From the NCBI GenBank assembly GCA_029052015.1, contig JAIDJW010000155.1, positions 1-41,491 of the forward strand: a stretch of DNA of 41,491 nt, in the 5' to 3' direction. A program made the translations under genes and the position numbers. Below the pieces are notes generated by a model, which was not told the origin of the DNA, ran no database searches, and saw nothing but the letters and a program-made list of their open reading frames with translations. Below are positions 39,930-41,491 of the stretch, one piece after another (position 1 is the stretch's first letter; each line of letters starts with the position of its first letter). The stretch comes from Paramuribaculum sp. (GTDB lineage Bacteria; Bacteroidota; Bacteroidia; Bacteroidales; Muribaculaceae).

Positions 39930-41491
39930 TTATTTGATATAGTTATAGGCTTTGAGGTTTGTGATGGCGCTCTTGAAGTTGCCGGCTTTGTCGAGCGGAA
40001 ACACAAGGGTCTGCAGATAGTACATCTTGTTTTTACCGTCGTTGTGCCACTGCGTTGTCTTGTCGAGGCTCTCATATTTCTCGCCGTTGACCCAGAGAGT
40101 TGTCGATTTGTTGTCGCCGGTAATTTTTATATGTGCCTTTTCGCCGGGGTAGGGGCGGAAATTAAATGTATTGAGATAGCCGTCGCGCGCGAATCCGAAA
40201 AGACCTTTTATCGGGTCGCTGAGATAGAATACTGCATCGGGCGATGTGAAGAGGGCGGTGCCGTTAGCTTCGGGAGCGGCTGTTATGTCAAATTCAACAG
40301 TGTAGCCGTAGCCTAATTCCTTGACCGGTAGGGTTGAGCCGGGTGACACTTGCGTCTGTTCGAGCACAAGGCTGTTTGGCTCGCCGGTTTTGCCGAGTCG
40401 GTTTATGCCGGGAGCCTCGGTGAGTATGAGGGCGGCTTTTTCGAAGTCTTCAAACGGGATGGTGACGTTCGGGCCGTCCCAAAGTTTTGCCGCCATAGTC
40501 GGCATGGCATGCATTATGCGGTGGTGCACATCCTGTACTGACACCCCGTTGCCTACATGGTCGTTCCACACCGCGAAGTATCCGCCGACAATAGCAGGGT
40601 CTTTTTCCTCAAACTGCACGTTGCCGACCTTTGCGGGAGTCCAGTTTTCATATAGCCACTTGGTGTTGAGATAGTCATGATAGTAGCCGGCGTTAGGCAC
40701 TATATAAACCATGCCGTCGGGGATGCTGTTGAGTTTGAATCCGAGCTTTACCATCTCCTTCGGGTCGGCATAGCCGTTGTACCAAGCATCAAGCATCACG
40801 CCTTCGGTTTTGATAGGAGTGTCGCCCGGAGCTGTGGAGAGTGAACCCCATACCCAGGGTTTCTTACCGTAACTCTCCACAAGTTTTATGTAGTGGTCCA
40901 TGAATCCGCGGAATTTTTCGGCTGTCTCTTTCTTTTTGTCAAAACCGGGATAATCCTTGCCGAATTCATCGGTGCCGATGTGCATATACTCGTTTACAAA
41001 CACCGGATTGTCACCGCCGAGATATTCGTCAAAGACAGAGTCGAGGAAGGGCATTGTCTCCTCATTGAAGAGGTCGAGGTGGTCCATGCCGAATTCTTTG
41101 CTGCCAATGCCCTTTTTATATTTGCTGAAAGCGAGAGCGTGGGCGGGGATGTCTATTTCAGGCACGATATCCACGAAGCTTTTTGCTGATGAGCGCTGGA
41201 AATCACGAAACTCATCCTTGGTGTAATAGCCATCGCGTGCTGTCAGGCCGGGAAAGCGGTCACTCTCCATGCGGAAAGCGGCGTATGTCTTATCCCAGTC
41301 ATTGCCGAAATAGTAGGGGAAGCCGTTGTCGTTGAGATGTATGCGCAGGGAGTTGAATTTATAGTACGAAAGCACTTTCACCAGGTCCTTGAGATAGCTC
41401 ATGGGAAAGAATTTGCGTCCCACGTCCATTGACAGTCCGCGCAGAGCGTAGTCGGGATAGTCAATTATTTTGCCGCAGGGTAGGGCGTGAT
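39930..41491 (-). CDS. GH20 beta-N-acetylhexosaminidase, partial (5' end outside the window)
   Basis: The coding frame runs to the window edge; before the first in-frame ATG (41429) it reads DYPDYALRGLS, which is GH20 sequence, so the N-terminus lies beyond the window. About 519 residues are visible. The (beta/alpha)8 domain includes HLNDNGFPYYFGN, EIDIPAHA and MHIGTDEFG, with the catalytic Asp-Glu pair at 40965-40970. The last 150 residues or so form a beta-sandwich of laminin-G/concanavalin type (VEFDITAAPEANGTALF). The enzyme should release GlcNAc or GalNAc from host glycans or similar substrates. It converges on asnA across a shared terminator. Confidence 0.93.
   Translation of the reverse strand, partial: HALPCGKIIDYPDYALRGLSMDVGRKFFPMSYLKDLVKVLSYYKFNSLRIHLNDNGFPYYFGNDWDKTYAAFRMESDRFPGLTARDGYYTKDEFRDFQRSSAKSFVDIVPEIDIPAHALAFSKYKKGIGSKEFGMDHLDLFNEETMPFLDSVFDEYLGGDNPVFVNEYMHIGTDEFGKDYPGFDKKKETAEKFRGFMDHYIKLVESYGKKPWVWGSLSTAPGDTPIKTEGVMLDAWYNGYADPKEMVKLGFKLNSIPDGMVYIVPNAGYYHDYLNTKWLYENWTPAKVGNVQFEEKDPAIVGGYFAVWNDHVGNGVSVQDVHHRIMHAMPTMAAKLWDGPNVTIPFEDFEKAALILTEAPGINRLGKTGEPNSLVLEQTQVSPGSTLPVKELGYGYTVEFDITAAPEANGTALFTSPDAVFYLSDPIKGLFGFARDGYLNTFNFRPYPGEKAHIKITGDNKSTTLWVNGEKYESLDKTTQWHNDGKNKMYYLQTLVFPLDKAGNFKSAITNLKAYNYIK

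Noticed and set aside
1-41491. tRNA, rRNA or CRISPR elements
   Set aside because: No cloverleaf with a T-loop consensus, no rRNA sequence and no regularly spaced short repeats were seen by eye; a covariance-model search was not possible.

Overview
The window reads as chromosomal DNA of a Bacteroidales bacterium, most likely a Muribaculaceae-type gut commensal. The evidence is the Bacteroidota-style -7 boxes (TAnnTTTG) in front of several genes, the general lack of strong Shine-Dalgarno sites, Bacteroidota-specific families (NVEALA peptides, 6-bladed beta-propeller lipoproteins, a Wzi-like capsule protein, the FtsL-like small protein, the DUF1573 lipoprotein) and a malate dehydrogenase of the Bacteroides type. 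The genus is inference. No tRNA, rRNA, CRISPR array, insertion sequence or prophage gene was found.

Region 1 (41-14994, + strand) is a complete division and cell wall (dcw) cluster in one tight transcription unit: rsmH, an ftsL-like gene, a division transpeptidase with a PASTA domain, murE, mraY, murD, ftsW, murG, murC, ftsQ, ftsA, ftsZ. Several junctions are ATGA overlaps. No ddl gene is present, and the unit ends stop-to-stop against an AraC-family gene on the other strand.

Region 2 (14991-21253) is the accessory part. A divergent AraC-type regulator is followed by three 6-bladed beta-propeller lipoproteins alternating with two small, exported, six-cysteine NVEALA-family peptides, and then a thioredoxin-like/DUF1573 lipoprotein. 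A 211-bp perfect direct repeat carries the end of one propeller gene, the promoter region and the start of the next peptide gene. The 3' end is present a third time in the last propeller gene. The peptides have an almost identical leader but divergent C-terminal halves. This mosaic cassette array is the best candidate for an undescribed system.

Region 3 (21304-29394, + strand) is mostly housekeeping: a flippase-like membrane protein, an unknown single-pass membrane protein, 6-phosphofructokinase, an rRNA m5C methyltransferase, LptE, a helical-repeat protein, SecG, RbfA, a LolC/E-type permease and a nitroreductase lipoprotein.

Region 4 (29398-37541, - strand) concerns surface polysaccharide. 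An operon starts from a well-formed promoter and a leader of about 240 nt that contains competing hairpins. It encodes a WecA-type initiating transferase, an SLBB export protein, a Wzz-type co-polymerase, a glucosaminidase and QueF. Upstream, a second unit encodes a Wzi-like outer membrane protein and a lipocalin-like lipoprotein. Glycosyltransferases are not in the window.

Region 5 (37703-41491) holds malate dehydrogenase, asparagine synthetase AsnA and a partial GH20 hexosaminidase, separated by two clear hairpin terminators.
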